A stretch of DNA of 64,000 nt, from contig JAHCHY010000005.1 in the NCBI GenBank assembly GCA_026129485.1, positions 62,001 through 126,000 of the forward strand, given 5' to 3'. The DNA comes from Cyclobacteriaceae bacterium. Its GTDB lineage: Bacteria; Bacteroidota; Bacteroidia; Cytophagales; Cyclobacteriaceae. Every line of letters begins with the position of its first letter. Within the stretch, counting starts at the first letter, position 1. Shown here piece after piece: positions 34,986 to 44,838 of the stretch. The notes under the pieces were generated by a model that was given only the letters and a program-made list of their open reading frames with translations, did no database searches and had not been told where the DNA came from. Made by a program: the position numbers and the translations under genes.

Positions 34986-36341
34986 ATGATCAAGCAATAC
35001 ATCGAAACCAACCGGCAGCGCTTTTTAGATGAGCTTTTCGGGTTACTGCGCATTCCGTCTGTAAGTGCCGATAGCCGCCATAAAGGCGATGTGCGCAAAG
35101 CAGCAGAATATGTACTGCAAAAATTAAAAGATGCCGGTGCCGATAAAGCCGAGCTTTGCGAAACCGCAGGCCATCCCATTGTATATGGCGAAAAATTAGT
35201 AAACCCATCGTTACCTACCGTGCTGGTGTACGGTCATTACGATGTGCAGCCGCCCGACCCGCTTGACTTATGGACATCGCCCCCGTTTGAGCCTGTTATA
35301 AAAGACGGAAAGATTTATGCACGCGGTTCATGCGATGACAAAGGCCAGTTTTACATGCACATCAAAGCGTTTGAAGCGCTTACCCGGCTCAAGCAGCTTA
35401 CCTGCAACATCAAGTTTATGATTGAAGGTGAGGAAGAAGTTGGTTCCGATAACCTCGGCACATTTGTAAAAGAAAATCGCGATAAGCTGAAAGCCGATGT
35501 GATTCTGATTTCCGATACTTCTATCATCTCGCTCGATACACCATCCATTACCGTTGGCTTACGCGGACTAAGCTATGTGGAAGTAGAGGTTACCGGCCCC
35601 AACCGCGATTTGCACTCAGGCGTGTATGGCGGTGCGGTGGCCAACCCGGTTAATATCCTAAGTAAAATGATCGCCTCGCTGCATGACGAAAACGGGCGCA
35701 TTACCATTCCGGGCTTTTACGATAAAGTTGCCGAGCTTACTGCGAAGGAACGCGAAGCGCTTAACCGTGCACCGTTCAACCTGGATCAATACAAAAAAGA
35801 ATTAGACATTGCCGATATACAGGGAGAAAAAGGGTTTACCACATTAGAGCGTACCGGCATCCGGCCTACGCTGGATTGCAACGGCATCTGGGGAGGCTAC
35901 ACAGGCGAAGGCGCCAAAACGGTTTTGCCTTCCAAAGCTTACGCGAAAATTTCCATGCGCCTGGTGCCCCATCAAAACAACCATGAGATCACCGAACTGT
36001 TCACCAGACATTTTGAATCGCTGGCGCCCAAATCCGTAAAGGTAAAAGTAACACCGTTGCACGGAGGCGAGCCGGCCGTTACGCCTACCGATTCAAAAGC
36101 GTATGCAGCAGCCAGCAAAGCGTTTGAAGAAGTATGGGGCAAAACTCCTATACCCACACGCGATGGCGGAAGCATTCCCATTGTTTCACTCTTCAAAAAA
36201 GAATTAGGGTTAGATACGGTGCTGATGGGCTTTGGCTTGGATAGCGATGCCATTCACTCGCCCAACGAGCATTACGGCATTAAAAACTTTTTGATGGGCA
36301 TTGAAACCATTGTGGCGTTTTACAAACATTATAAAGCGTAA
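34986..36341 (+). CDS. M20 family dipeptidase
   Basis: About 451 residues from ATG 34986 (MIKQYIETNRQRFLDEL); the longer frame from 34929 starts at TTG and overlaps nothing useful. Metal-site motifs are GHYDVQPPDPLDLW, CDDKGQFYMH and IEGEEEVGS, plus the late histidine in HSPNEHYG. A lid/dimerisation domain lies in the middle (about 190-300). It would hydrolyse dipeptides or N-acyl amino acids with two zinc ions in the cytoplasm, as no signal peptide is seen. Confidence 0.93.
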   Translation: MIKQYIETNRQRFLDELFGLLRIPSVSADSRHKGDVRKAAEYVLQKLKDAGADKAELCETAGHPIVYGEKLVNPSLPTVLVYGHYDVQPPDPLDLWTSPPFEPVIKDGKIYARGSCDDKGQFYMHIKAFEALTRLKQLTCNIKFMIEGEEEVGSDNLGTFVKENRDKLKADVILISDTSIISLDTPSITVGLRGLSYVEVEVTGPNRDLHSGVYGGAVANPVNILSKMIASLHDENGRITIPGFYDKVAELTAKEREALNRAPFNLDQYKKELDIADIQGEKGFTTLERTGIRPTLDCNGIWGGYTGEGAKTVLPSKAYAKISMRLVPHQNNHEITELFTRHFESLAPKSVKVKVTPLHGGEPAVTPTDSKAYAAASKAFEEVWGKTPIPTRDGGSIPIVSLFKKELGLDTVLMGFGLDSDAIHSPNEHYGIKNFLMGIETIVAFYKHYKA

Positions 36342-36450
36342 GCTACTTGTTAATTTGTTCTTAATTCAACGGTTGGTATAGTCAAACGTACCGGCTGCTG
36401 AACCATCTTAGCGCTTCGTTCGTTACCTTTGCAATTTAATCCGGCACAGC

Positions 36451-38490
36451 ATGCGGTTATTCCTGATTTTCATTACATCATTTCTTTTTTCTGTTTCCGT
36501 TGTTGGCCAGATTTTAAAACCCGCCAAATGGAGCTACTCCGCTTCGGTAAGCGAAGCCAAAGTGGGCGATGAAGTAGAGCTGATCTTTAAAGCCACACTC
36601 GATAAAGACTGGTACCTGTATTCATCTGAGTTTCCGTGCGAAGACCCGATCAAAACCGCGTTTAACTTAGTGCCGCACAGCAGCTACCAGTTGGTTGGGC
36701 CGCTTGTGTCCGTTAACCCGGTTGATAAGTACGATGATATTTTTGAATGCGATGTAAAGATATTTAAAGGCAAGGCCGAGTTCCGGCAGAAAATAAAAAT
36801 ACTCGCCTCTCCGCTTCAGCTAAGCGGAGAATCGGATTACCAGGTATGTACCGAAATCACCGGCCAGTGTGTGTCGGGTGGTGAAGATTTTTCTTTCAAT
36901 ATTAAAGTAACCGGCAAAGCCAACAGCTCATCACCCGATCAAACAGAAGCCAGCTCAACAGAGAATAACCCGGTCGTTCAACCTATCGAAATTGCACCCG
37001 TAACCAGCAACGAAAATGCAGGGCCTGTCCTGGATTCCACATTGGAATCAGGCACAGAAGAAAAATCGCTCTGGGGCTTTATGCTCATCGCTTTTATAGC
37101 GGGTCTTGCCGCGTTGCTTACGCCCTGTGTTTTCCCGATGATCCCCATGACGGTGAGCTTCTTTACCGGTCGAGGCACAAAGTTCCAGGCACTGATGTAC
37201 GGCTTCTTTATCATTCTTATCTATTCGCTTATTGGCGCTGCGCTTGCCCCGCTTATGGGCCCGGAAACCGCCAACCATTTATCTACCGAATGGTTACCCA
37301 ACCTGATTTTCTTTGCCGTGTTCATCGTGTTCGGGCTTTCCTTTCTGGGCTTGTTTGAAATCACGTTGCCCGGCACGTTTATCAATAAGGTAGATCAGCA
37401 GGCAGAAAAAGGCGGACTGATTGGCGTGTTCTTCATGGCGTTTACGTTGGTGCTCGTTTCGTTCAGTTGTACCGGCCCGATTGTGGGAAGCATCCTCGTA
37501 TCATCGGCCGGGGGTGAATTTTTAAAACCGATACTTGGCATGTTTGCGTTTGCGGCAGCTTTCGCCATTCCGTTTACGTTGTTTGCTTTCTTTCCCGGAT
37601 GGCTGAAGTCTTTACCAAAATCGGGCGGATGGCTGAATACCGTAAAAGTAGTGCTGGGCTTTGTAGAGATTGCCCTTGCGTTTAAATTCCTGAGCATTGC
37701 CGACCAGGCTTTTCACTGGGGCATATTAGATCGCGACATCAACATTGCCATCTGGATTGTAATTGCCATACTGATTGGCGTGTACCTGATGAAAGGCTTC
37801 CGTATGCCGGGCGATACCGGTAAGGATGCCGAAGATAAAACCGTAAGTGTGTTTCGCCTTTCATTGGCTATGATCGTGTTTGTGTTTGCCGTGTACCTGG
37901 TACCGGGCATGTGGGGCGCTCCGCTTAAAGCGCTTGCCGGTTACCTGCCGCCCATGTATACGCACGACTTTAACGTGTTAAGCTCATCATCTGAAAAGCC
38001 GACTGCCTTGTGTGATGAGCCGAGGTATGCCGATTTCCTCCACCTGCCGCACGGCTTGGGCGGTTATTTTGATTACGATCAGGCCATTGCCTGCGCACGC
38101 CAGCAAAACAAACCGTTGTTTATTGATTTCACCGGGCACGGCTGTACTAATTGCCGTGAGATGGAAGCCAACGTGTGGAGCAACCCGCAGGTATTGCAAC
38201 GCCTGCGCGATGATTATGTAGTAGTAGCGCTTTATGTGGATGACAAAACAGAATTACCCGAAAGCGAATGGTACACATCATCGTACGATAAAAAAGTGAA
38301 GAAGACCATCGGCAAGCAAAATGCCGATTTACAAATTACCCGCCTTAACAATAATGCTCAGCCGTTCTATGTGCTGATAGGTAAAGACGAGCGTGTGCTG
38401 GTAACGCCTTACGGGTATAACTTAGATGCCGAAAAGTTTGCAGCCTTCCTGGATGAAGGGAAGAAGAAGTTTAAGGAGCTGTATCCATAG
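36451..38490 (+). CDS. dsbD: Thiol:disulfide interchange protein DsbD
   Basis: The 679-residue product has a signal peptide (MRLFLIFITSFLFSVSVVGQ) and an N-terminal DsbD-alpha-like domain (about 25-160, with cysteines at CEDPI and CTEITGQC). A Pro/Ser/Thr linker is followed by about eight membrane helices with the redox cysteines in LTPCVFPMIPMTV and SFSCTGPIVG. The C-terminal thioredoxin domain has C565-T-N-C568. DsbD carries electrons from cytoplasmic thioredoxin to periplasmic partners. Length is close to the family's. Confidence 0.93.
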   Translation: MRLFLIFITSFLFSVSVVGQILKPAKWSYSASVSEAKVGDEVELIFKATLDKDWYLYSSEFPCEDPIKTAFNLVPHSSYQLVGPLVSVNPVDKYDDIFECDVKIFKGKAEFRQKIKILASPLQLSGESDYQVCTEITGQCVSGGEDFSFNIKVTGKANSSSPDQTEASSTENNPVVQPIEIAPVTSNENAGPVLDSTLESGTEEKSLWGFMLIAFIAGLAALLTPCVFPMIPMTVSFFTGRGTKFQALMYGFFIILIYSLIGAALAPLMGPETANHLSTEWLPNLIFFAVFIVFGLSFLGLFEITLPGTFINKVDQQAEKGGLIGVFFMAFTLVLVSFSCTGPIVGSILVSSAGGEFLKPILGMFAFAAAFAIPFTLFAFFPGWLKSLPKSGGWLNTVKVVLGFVEIALAFKFLSIADQAFHWGILDRDINIAIWIVIAILIGVYLMKGFRMPGDTGKDAEDKTVSVFRLSLAMIVFVFAVYLVPGMWGAPLKALAGYLPPMYTHDFNVLSSSSEKPTALCDEPRYADFLHLPHGLGGYFDYDQAIACARQQNKPLFIDFTGHGCTNCREMEANVWSNPQVLQRLRDDYVVVALYVDDKTELPESEWYTSSYDKKVKKTIGKQNADLQITRLNNNAQPFYVLIGKDERVLVTPYGYNLDAEKFAAFLDEGKKKFKELYP

Positions 38491-38493
38491 CTT

Positions 38494-38515
38494 CGATTCG
38501 TGAGAACACGAATCG
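38494..38515. repeat. Perfect 9-bp hairpin after dsbD
   Basis: CGATTCGTG (38494-38502) and CACGAATCG (38507-38515) flank an AGAA loop, 4 bp after the dsbD stop. There is no T-run, so it is not a typical terminator, but the position suggests a 3'-end structure. Confidence 0.6.
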
Positions 38516-38573
38516 GGTAAAGAAAACAGCCAATATCTGATTGTAGCAAGCCATTTTAAACAACACCCTGCAA

Positions 38574-39152
38574 ATGATTGACAATATTAAAATTTTAGAC
38601 ACTAAAATTCTTTCGGACAATTGGTACGTACTTAGAAAAATAACCTATGAGTACACAAAAAAGGATGGTACAAAACTAACCCAAAGTAGAGAAGCCTATG
38701 ACAGAGGAAATGGGGCAACTATTTTACTTTATAATAAGAAACAAAAAACTATAATCCTCACAAGACAATTCCGTCTTCCAACATTTGTAAACGGAAATGA
38801 AACAGGAATGTTAATTGAAGCCTGTGCGGGTTTGTTGGACAAAGACAACGCGGAAGACTGTATCAGGCGTGAAACCGAAGAAGAAACTGGATACAAAATT
38901 TCAGAAGTACGGAAAATATTTGAAGCGTATATGTCGCCAGGTTCAGTAACTGAAATTTTATATTTCTTCGTTGCCGAATATGCAAAAGAAATGAAAGTAA
39001 CCGATGGAGGTGGTGTTGAACACGAAGAAGAAAATATAGAAGTATTAGAGTTTGACATTGCAGAAGCAATGAAAATGATAGAAAGCGGACAAATTAAAGA
39101 CGGCAAAACAATCATGCTTCTTCAATACATTAAACTCAACAATATTTTATGA
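38574..39152 (+). CDS. nudK: NUDIX hydrolase, NudK-like (GDP-mannose pyrophosphatase)
   Basis: A 192-residue NUDIX protein. The box reads [23 protein letters not shown] (about 82-104), with the REx-EE core intact, and is followed by [24 protein letters not shown], which is characteristic of NudK. It would hydrolyse GDP-mannose or related nucleotide sugars. The coding DNA is visibly AT-richer than dsbD and mqo on either side, suggesting transfer. The stop overlaps the start of a truncated DUF4406 gene (ATGA). Confidence 0.9.
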   Translation: MIDNIKILDTKILSDNWYVLRKITYEYTKKDGTKLTQSREAYDRGNGATILLYNKKQKTIILTRQFRLPTFVNGNETGMLIEACAGLLDKDNAEDCIRRETEEETGYKISEVRKIFEAYMSPGSVTEILYFFVAEYAKEMKVTDGGGVEHEEENIEVLEFDIAEAMKMIESGQIKDGKTIMLLQYIKLNNIL

Positions 39153-39280
39153 CCCCGTTAGACAAATCTTTATTAATTCTTGTTGCAGGACCTTATCGTT
39201 CAGGAACAAATGACATTCCTGAACTTATAGAGGCTAATGTAAGGGCAATGATAAATACTGCATTAGAACTCGAATCCCTG
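39149..39280 (+). pseudogene. Truncated DUF4406 (nucleoside deoxyribosyltransferase-like) gene
   Basis: The frame opens with SLLILVAGPYRSGTNDIPEL and VRAMINTALEL, the first 41 residues of the DUF4406/NDT-like family. The expected continuation (a GH-x-P-V-x-GE-W segment) is missing. After about 39271 the frame only runs antisense to the membrane protein gene. Roughly two thirds of the gene has been lost. It was translationally coupled to the NUDIX gene. Confidence 0.7.
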
Positions 39281-39292
39281 AAGCAGTTAAAA

Positions 39293-39598
39293 TTACTTTT
39301 TCTTCTTATCGTTCCGGGTAATAATCAATGCCCCGATAATCAACAGTGCAAACCAGGTAAACGCATTCATATCAGGCCCGTTAAAATGCCAGCTGTGGTG
39401 CCACCCGCCCCAGCCAAACAGGGCTTTGAATATGGCACCGATTATTCCAAAGATCGCTCCTATCAGCCCGGCAATTAATCCAAACAATCCGCCAATTAAG
39501 CCGGCCAGCATCCCAAACAAGCCCGCCCCTACTCCAATCCAGAACGGAAACGTAATAAACAAGATCAATACGATAAGCAGTGTAGAGGAACGTTGCAT
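39293..39598 (-). CDS. Small glycine-rich membrane protein
   Basis: This 101-residue protein has an N-terminal helix, a long Gly/Ile/Phe repeat region (GMLAGLIGGLFGLIAGLIGA, about 29-48), WGGWHHSWHFNGPD, and a C-terminal helix with a KKKK tail. It is probably an inner-membrane protein, with a PspC- or phage-shock-like simplicity, but I do not recognise the family. Its 3' end abuts the truncated DUF4406 fragment, so its terminator region may be part of the rearrangement. Confidence 0.75.
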   Translation of the reverse strand: MQRSSTLLIVLILFITFPFWIGVGAGLFGMLAGLIGGLFGLIAGLIGAIFGIIGAIFKALFGWGGWHHSWHFNGPDMNAFTWFALLIIGALIITRNDKKKK

Positions 39599-39763
39599 GG
39601 CCGGTTAAAGTTTGTACGGTTCTGCCCATCACAAAAATCATTCTCAAACAGCAAGCTTAATTAAAAGCCTCTATTCCGCTCCAGAAATGAAGATCGGTCT
39701 TTAACCGGTTGAACCCACCTGTTGAAAAATGAACAGTACGATTTACAGAAACGTACAGATCGG

Positions 39764-41257
39764 TCAGGCTAACTTAAGCGCACGGTTGGTTCGCCTGCGC
39801 GATTCTTCCACCAGCTTTTCGTTCTTTGAAATAGACTGCCCAAACGAAGGAGCCATTTCATGTAAGCGGGCTTTCCATGCTTCGGATTGACTTTGTTTCG
39901 TAAAGCATCGCTGAATTAATTCCAGCATCATAGCCACTGCCGTTGAAGCCCCGGGAGATGCGCCCAGCAATGCCGCTACGGTTCCGTCTTCCGATACCAC
40001 TAATTCGGTACCGAATTCCAGCACACCGCCTTTCTCTTTGTCCTTTTTAATCACCTGTACCCGTTGCCCGGCTTCCAGCAGCTCCCAATCTTCCTGCTTG
40101 GTAAACGGAACGTATTCGCGCAAAGCCGCATGCCTGTCTTCCGGCTTAAGCCTTAATTGCTGAATGAGGTATTTCGTTAACGGAACATTTTTGATGCCCG
40201 CAAAGATCATCGGCATCAGGTTATCAAGCTTGATCGATTTGGGTAAGTCCATCAGCGAACCGTTCTTTAAGAACTTGGTTGAGAATCCCGCGAAGGGCCC
40301 AAAGAGCAATTCCTTCTTTCCATTGATAAGCCTCGTGTCTACATGCGGTACCGACATGGGTGGCGAACCCACCGATGCCTTGCCATACACTTTGGCATGA
40401 TGCTTTTGTATCAGCTCTTCGTTGTTGCACTTCAGCCACAACCCGCTAACCGGAAAACCGCCATAGCCTTTACGTTCTTTTATTTCGGCCCGCTTTAACA
40501 AATGCAGGGTTGCGCCACCGGCACCAATAAAGGCAAAGCGTGTGTTAACCGTTTTCTTTTCGCCTGTCTGCAGATCGCGCACAAAAACATCCCAGCCTTT
40601 TTTTCCATCCGGGTCAAGGTCCAGGCATTCGGTATTGAAGTGGATGGTTACCCCGGGCATTTTGCCAAGCTGCTCAATCATGCTTCGCGTAAGCGCGCCA
40701 AAGTTTACATCGGTACCGGTTTCCACACGGGTAGCGGCTACCGGCTGCTTTCTGGTGCGGCCGCGCATTACAATAGGAGCCCACTCGGCTATGTGGTCGT
40801 GCGTTTCCGAGTAAGCCATCTCCTTAAACAGCGGGTTGGCATTCATAACCGCGTATCGCCTGCGCAGAAAATCAACATTTTCCGCTCCCCATACCAGGCT
40901 CATGTGCGGTACTTTCGTTACGAACGCAGCGGGGTCATGGATGTATTGCTTCTCGATGAGATAAGTCCAGAACTCGCGCGATACTTCATACGCTTCGCCT
41001 ATCTTAAATGCCTTGTTACATTCTACGGAGCCATCCGGTTTCTGAGGGGTATAGTTCAGTTCGCAGAATGCGGCATGCCCCGTACCGGCATTATGCCAGG
41101 CATCCGAACTTTCCATCCCGGCTTTATCCAGCCGCTCGAAAATATGAATGGAAATATCGGGGTTCAGCCCTTTTAACAATATACCGAGGGTGGCACTCAT
41201 GATGCCTGCGCCCATCAGTACCACATCGGTTTTGGGGGTGCGGGGTGTTTGGGTCAT
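39764..41257 (-). CDS. mqo: Malate:quinone oxidoreductase
   Basis: The 497-residue product starts with an FAD-binding Rossmann motif (VVLMGAGIMSATLGILL, about 12-28) and shows Mqo hallmarks: SSDAWHNAGTGHAAFCELNYTPQ near 50, GAGGATLHLLKRAEI near 250 and FPVSGLWLKCNN near 275. It oxidises malate to oxaloacetate at the inner membrane and passes electrons to the quinone pool, replacing or supporting soluble malate dehydrogenase in the TCA cycle. Length is normal. The gene is alone. Confidence 0.96.
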   Translation of the reverse strand: MTQTPRTPKTDVVLMGAGIMSATLGILLKGLNPDISIHIFERLDKAGMESSDAWHNAGTGHAAFCELNYTPQKPDGSVECNKAFKIGEAYEVSREFWTYLIEKQYIHDPAAFVTKVPHMSLVWGAENVDFLRRRYAVMNANPLFKEMAYSETHDHIAEWAPIVMRGRTRKQPVAATRVETGTDVNFGALTRSMIEQLGKMPGVTIHFNTECLDLDPDGKKGWDVFVRDLQTGEKKTVNTRFAFIGAGGATLHLLKRAEIKERKGYGGFPVSGLWLKCNNEELIQKHHAKVYGKASVGSPPMSVPHVDTRLINGKKELLFGPFAGFSTKFLKNGSLMDLPKSIKLDNLMPMIFAGIKNVPLTKYLIQQLRLKPEDRHAALREYVPFTKQEDWELLEAGQRVQVIKKDKEKGGVLEFGTELVVSEDGTVAALLGASPGASTAVAMMLELIQRCFTKQSQSEAWKARLHEMAPSFGQSISKNEKLVEESRRRTNRALKLA

Positions 41258-41424
41258 GGGTTAGGGTTACCGCGTAAAATCCCCGAATTTATGCCAAGCG
41301 CCTGCTCTTTGCAAATTGGTAATATGCCGGGCGGTTATCGTTCCAACCCTTCAGGGCTTGCGGGTGTCAATTGTTTACGCTTTTTGCTTACCTTGAATAT
41401 GTTTAGCCTTAAACCCGAGTTTGT

Positions 41425-42639
41425 ATGAGAACAAAATTCACCTGGCTGATTGCCGCTGCCGTAACTCTGGCTGTACTGGCTTGCGAGCCTTTTGAAAACC
41501 GGAACCGCGAAGTAGCGCTGGACTTACCATCCCAGCCATTTGCCTATTCGGTACCCGGTGTATCGGACGAGGTGCCCACATTAGGCCGGGTGCTTTTCTA
41601 CGACACACGCCTGTCGCTAAACAACAGCGTTTCCTGTGCCAGCTGCCACAAACAGGCATTGGCATTTTCCGATAACGCTGCCTTGAGCCGGGGTTTTGAA
41701 AACCGGGTTACCCCACGCAACTCCATGGCTATCCAGAACATTATTTCAGATGCTTTCCAGGATTTTGTTTTACTCGATACAACGCGAAATTCAGATACAA
41801 CCGCCACGTCCTTTTTCGATCCGGGTGTGATCGGTTATATGCCCGGTGTGCCCGTTTCGCCCGAGTTTGTCGCAACACCTACTTCTCTTTTCTGGGATGG
41901 TCGTGAAAGCAACCTGAAGCTGATGGTAACACGCCCGATCATGAACCACATTGAAATGGGCATTCATGATATGGAAGCGCTGGCCCGGAAATTAAACCAG
42001 GTTGCAGAATACAAAACTTTGGTGCAAAGCGCTTTTGGCGATGAGCTGGTTACGGAGGAGAGAATATCGCAAGGACTCAGTGCCTTTCTCCTTAGCATCC
42101 GCAGCAACCAGTCCAAGTTTGACCGCGCCATGATGTTCCGAAACAATGCGGTAACGTTCGACATTAAGCCTTCAAACACACTAACCGGAAACACACCGAT
42201 GATTAACCTTACAGCACAGGAGGAATTAGGACGTCAATTGTTTTTCAACAAATTCAATTGCAACAATTGTCATGATGCGAACGGCTTTGCTGATATTGGT
42301 TTGGATGCATCTCCCAAAGATGTGGGCTTAATGGAAGTTACCGGGGCCCCACAGCACCGGGGGCAGTTTAAAATTCCTTCGCTGCGCAATGTGGAGCTCA
42401 CAGGCCCATATATGCACGATGGCCGGTTTAAAACGCTGGAAGAAGTTCTGGAACACTATAGCCACGGAGTAAAAAACAGCGCTAACCTTGATCACCGGCT
42501 AAAAGGAATGGATGGAAGACCTTTGCAGATGAACATGACACAAAGCGAGATAAAGGCGATAAAGGCTTTTCTCCATACACTTACTGATCATAGCATGATT
42601 TCCGATCCCAGATTTTCAAATCCTTTCCGGGTAAAGTAA
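41425..42639 (+). CDS. Di-heme cytochrome c peroxidase (MauG/CcpA family), lipoprotein
   Basis: The 404-residue product has a lipobox (LAVLAC, Cys20) and two heme c motifs, C71-A-S-C-H75 and C279-N-N-C-H283. The region GVIGYMPGVPVSPEFVATPTSLFWDGRESNL lies between them, and GPYMHDGRFKTLEEVLEHYSHG follows the second heme, with the family's distal methionine/histidine. It reduces hydrogen peroxide with electrons from cytochromes in the periplasm, or oxidises other molecules as MauG relatives do. It is anchored to a membrane by lipid. It precedes the next gene by about 10 bp. Confidence 0.93.
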   Translation: MRTKFTWLIAAAVTLAVLACEPFENRNREVALDLPSQPFAYSVPGVSDEVPTLGRVLFYDTRLSLNNSVSCASCHKQALAFSDNAALSRGFENRVTPRNSMAIQNIISDAFQDFVLLDTTRNSDTTATSFFDPGVIGYMPGVPVSPEFVATPTSLFWDGRESNLKLMVTRPIMNHIEMGIHDMEALARKLNQVAEYKTLVQSAFGDELVTEERISQGLSAFLLSIRSNQSKFDRAMMFRNNAVTFDIKPSNTLTGNTPMINLTAQEELGRQLFFNKFNCNNCHDANGFADIGLDASPKDVGLMEVTGAPQHRGQFKIPSLRNVELTGPYMHDGRFKTLEEVLEHYSHGVKNSANLDHRLKGMDGRPLQMNMTQSEIKAIKAFLHTLTDHSMISDPRFSNPFRVK

Positions 42640-42649
42640 TTTGCCTTTG

Positions 42650-43969
42650 ATGTTACGGTTCTTTATCTGCCTGCTTGGCTGTTCTTTTATTCCGCGATTC
42701 GTATCGGCCCAGGCTTCTTATGAAAAGGGATACTTTGTTGATCTTCACAACCAGAAAACAGAATGCTATATCCGGCCCGAAGCCTGGTCTGCTCATAGTT
42801 CGTTAACCTACCTGGTCCATTCTAAAGAGCAGCCTCAAACCAAGCTGTTAGATGAGCTCTCTGAGATTTCCATAGAAGGATTTTTCAAACTGAAGCGCAC
42901 AAAAGTTCAGCTTGATATTTCAGGCGATGAAAGTCCGCTGCTTAGCTATACACAGGAACCGGAATGGCATAACGAAGAGCTTTTTCTCTGGACATTGGTG
43001 GACGGAAACGTTTCTCTTTATTCGTATGAAGGTGGCGGACTAAAGCGTTTTTTCTATAGCCGGGGCAACGGGCCGGCTGAACAGCTGGTTTATAAAAAGT
43101 ACCGGACTACTTCCGGCATAAAGCTGAATGAAACATTCAGGCAAACCTTGTTTGAAAAAGTAAACTGTGGCGATAGCATCTTCACTTACTTCGATGCTTT
43201 ACGATATGATGAGCAGGCGCTGACCAAACATTTTGTTGCTGAGAATAACTGTGCCGGGGCTTCAGTCCGCGTATATCCAAAGGCGCAGCAATCTTCTATA
43301 ACCCTGCCCTCTACAAGCTCGCTTGACGAAAAGGAAAAACCCGTGCAGCAAAAGAAAAGTCTTTCTCCGCCTGCTGAGCCGGAGCCTTTTGCTTTATCCG
43401 GTAAAGCACACATTAACTATTTCGGGCTGGAGGTAAATCCTTTGCTGCGGCAGATCATAAACCTGAACCCCAACAGCACACCAACCAACAATCCGTTTGG
43501 AATACAGTTCGCATCAAACTCAGCCCTTACTGGGCGTGGTCTTAACATGGGCCTTACGTACTCGCGCAGTAAGTTTAATGACGACAACAATGGTGTATTC
43601 CGTGAAACCGTAAACCGCGATCTGGCTTTTCGGATAGGCTATGAACGAAAGCAGCCCCTGGGAAAACGCTGGATCGTTTTTCACGGCTATGATTTTATTA
43701 TTGGCGGGGCAAAATCGCGAACCGAAACAACCGATCCGTTTGTGGGTAATACTATAATAGAAACAACCAGCAGCTTCTGGGGCCTGGGGCCGCGCGTGGG
43801 CATCCTGTTCCTGATCAGCGATCGTGTAACCCTTGGCACAGAGTCTACTTACTACCTTCGCTACATTACAGATAAAACCAAGCTCTCCGGGTTGCCAGAC
43901 AGTAAACAAAAATCTTCTGATTTTGCGTTAACTGTGCCAGTTGTGCTTATCCTTTCAATCCGCTACTGA
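42650..43969 (+). CDS. Outer-membrane beta-barrel protein of unknown function
   Basis: From ATG 42650, 439 residues with a signal peptide (MLRFFICLLGCSFIPRFVSAQ). The first 210 residues are a soluble domain (GYFVDLHNQKTECYIRPEAW) with a pair of cysteines near 170 and 200. Next comes a low-complexity Ser/Lys/Pro/Glu linker, then a C-terminal barrel of alternating strands (LNMGLTYSRSKFNDDN) ending in I-R-Y, as outer-membrane proteins often do. It follows the cytochrome peroxidase gene closely and may be cotranscribed, but no functional link is known. Confidence 0.78.
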   Translation: MLRFFICLLGCSFIPRFVSAQASYEKGYFVDLHNQKTECYIRPEAWSAHSSLTYLVHSKEQPQTKLLDELSEISIEGFFKLKRTKVQLDISGDESPLLSYTQEPEWHNEELFLWTLVDGNVSLYSYEGGGLKRFFYSRGNGPAEQLVYKKYRTTSGIKLNETFRQTLFEKVNCGDSIFTYFDALRYDEQALTKHFVAENNCAGASVRVYPKAQQSSITLPSTSSLDEKEKPVQQKKSLSPPAEPEPFALSGKAHINYFGLEVNPLLRQIINLNPNSTPTNNPFGIQFASNSALTGRGLNMGLTYSRSKFNDDNNGVFRETVNRDLAFRIGYERKQPLGKRWIVFHGYDFIIGGAKSRTETTDPFVGNTIIETTSSFWGLGPRVGILFLISDRVTLGTESTYYLRYITDKTKLSGLPDSKQKSSDFALTVPVVLILSIRY

Positions 43970-44698
43970 TTATTTGCAGTTTGCAACGCGCGCTTCCGCT
44001 GCACCCTGAACTTTTAATTGCTCCGCTTTTTCAAAATTGGTACACGCTTCGGCTTTCTTACCCAGCTTTACCTGGCACTCGGCAATGTGAAAGTAATAGC
44101 CGGGAGGTGTCCGGTCGCCCAGCTTTGCCTGAGCAGATTTAAATGTATCCAGTGCGGTTTGATACTGTTTGGTTTTCAGGTAACAGAAGGCCAGCTCATA
44201 TAACGGATCGCCACTTTCCGGGTTCAGCTCCGATGCTTTTTTCATGTGCTCAATCCCTTTTGTGTATTCTTCAAAATCAATTAGGGAATAGCCGTATTCG
44301 TAATGTGCCTGAAAGTCTGCCGGGTGATCCTGCACTGCAACCCGGTATTCTTCCAACGCTTCGCGCGCATTCCCGATCTGCTTTAAGGCAAATGCACGCT
44401 CCATACGTGCACGCAGGTGTTTGGGGCTGAAGTACAGCATATAGCTGAAATCGGCAATGGCTTCATGGTACTGGCCCATATCAATGCGCACATAGCCACG
44501 CTGGTGCCAGTAATCAAAGCTCCACGGAAATACCGCAATGGCTTGTGTAAACTTATCTACCGCTTCGGCATATTGTTGCCTGGATTTGTAATCAAGTCCT
44601 TCATTAAACAATTTTTCAGCTTCGGCCGGGGGCTGGCTTTGGGCGTCTGCCCACCCGCACAGGAGCAGGAACAGCAACAGGGTATAATATTTTTTCAT
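43970..44698 (-). CDS. TPR repeat protein, exported
   Basis: From ATG 44698, 242 residues with signal peptide MKKYYTLLLFLLLCGWADAQ. Five or six TPR units follow (LFNEGLDYKSRQQYAEAVDKF, FDYWHQRGYVRIDMGQYHEAI and so on) and a C-terminal KACTNFEKAEQLKVQGA unit. The longer frame to 44845 runs into the ArsR promoter and is not used. It is probably a periplasmic scaffold protein. The function is unknown. Confidence 0.87.
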   Translation of the reverse strand: MKKYYTLLLFLLLCGWADAQSQPPAEAEKLFNEGLDYKSRQQYAEAVDKFTQAIAVFPWSFDYWHQRGYVRIDMGQYHEAIADFSYMLYFSPKHLRARMERAFALKQIGNAREALEEYRVAVQDHPADFQAHYEYGYSLIDFEEYTKGIEHMKKASELNPESGDPLYELAFCYLKTKQYQTALDTFKSAQAKLGDRTPPGYYFHIAECQVKLGKKAEACTNFEKAEQLKVQGAAEARVANCK

Positions 44699-44808
44699 CG
44701 TATCGAGATTAAGCATATTCAAAATTGACCGATTGCCGGTAGAATGCAAATACCCAATAGCACGGATTTTTGAGTACGGCACTACCACTATTTTTTTCGA
44801 AAAATAAA

Positions 44809-44838
44809 TTGCGCAAGCATATACTTGCATTATATTTG
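44809..44838 (+). promoter_or_regulatory. Bacteroidota promoter of the ArsR operon
   Basis: TTG (44809-44811), a 19-nt spacer and the perfect -7 box TATATTTG (44831-44838) give one of the best promoters in the window. Transcription would start near 44845, 15 nt before the arsR ATG. Two palindromic operators overlap it. Confidence 0.7.

Noticed and set aside
39149-39478. 109-codon frame as one intact gene
   Set aside because: Only the first 41 codons resemble DUF4406. The rest is antisense to the membrane protein gene at 39293-39598, so I call it truncated.
40502-41176. 224-codon open frame on the plus strand
   Set aside because: It is antisense to mqo, which is complete with FAD and family motifs. 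The composition (many R, H, G, Y) is typical of a shadow frame.
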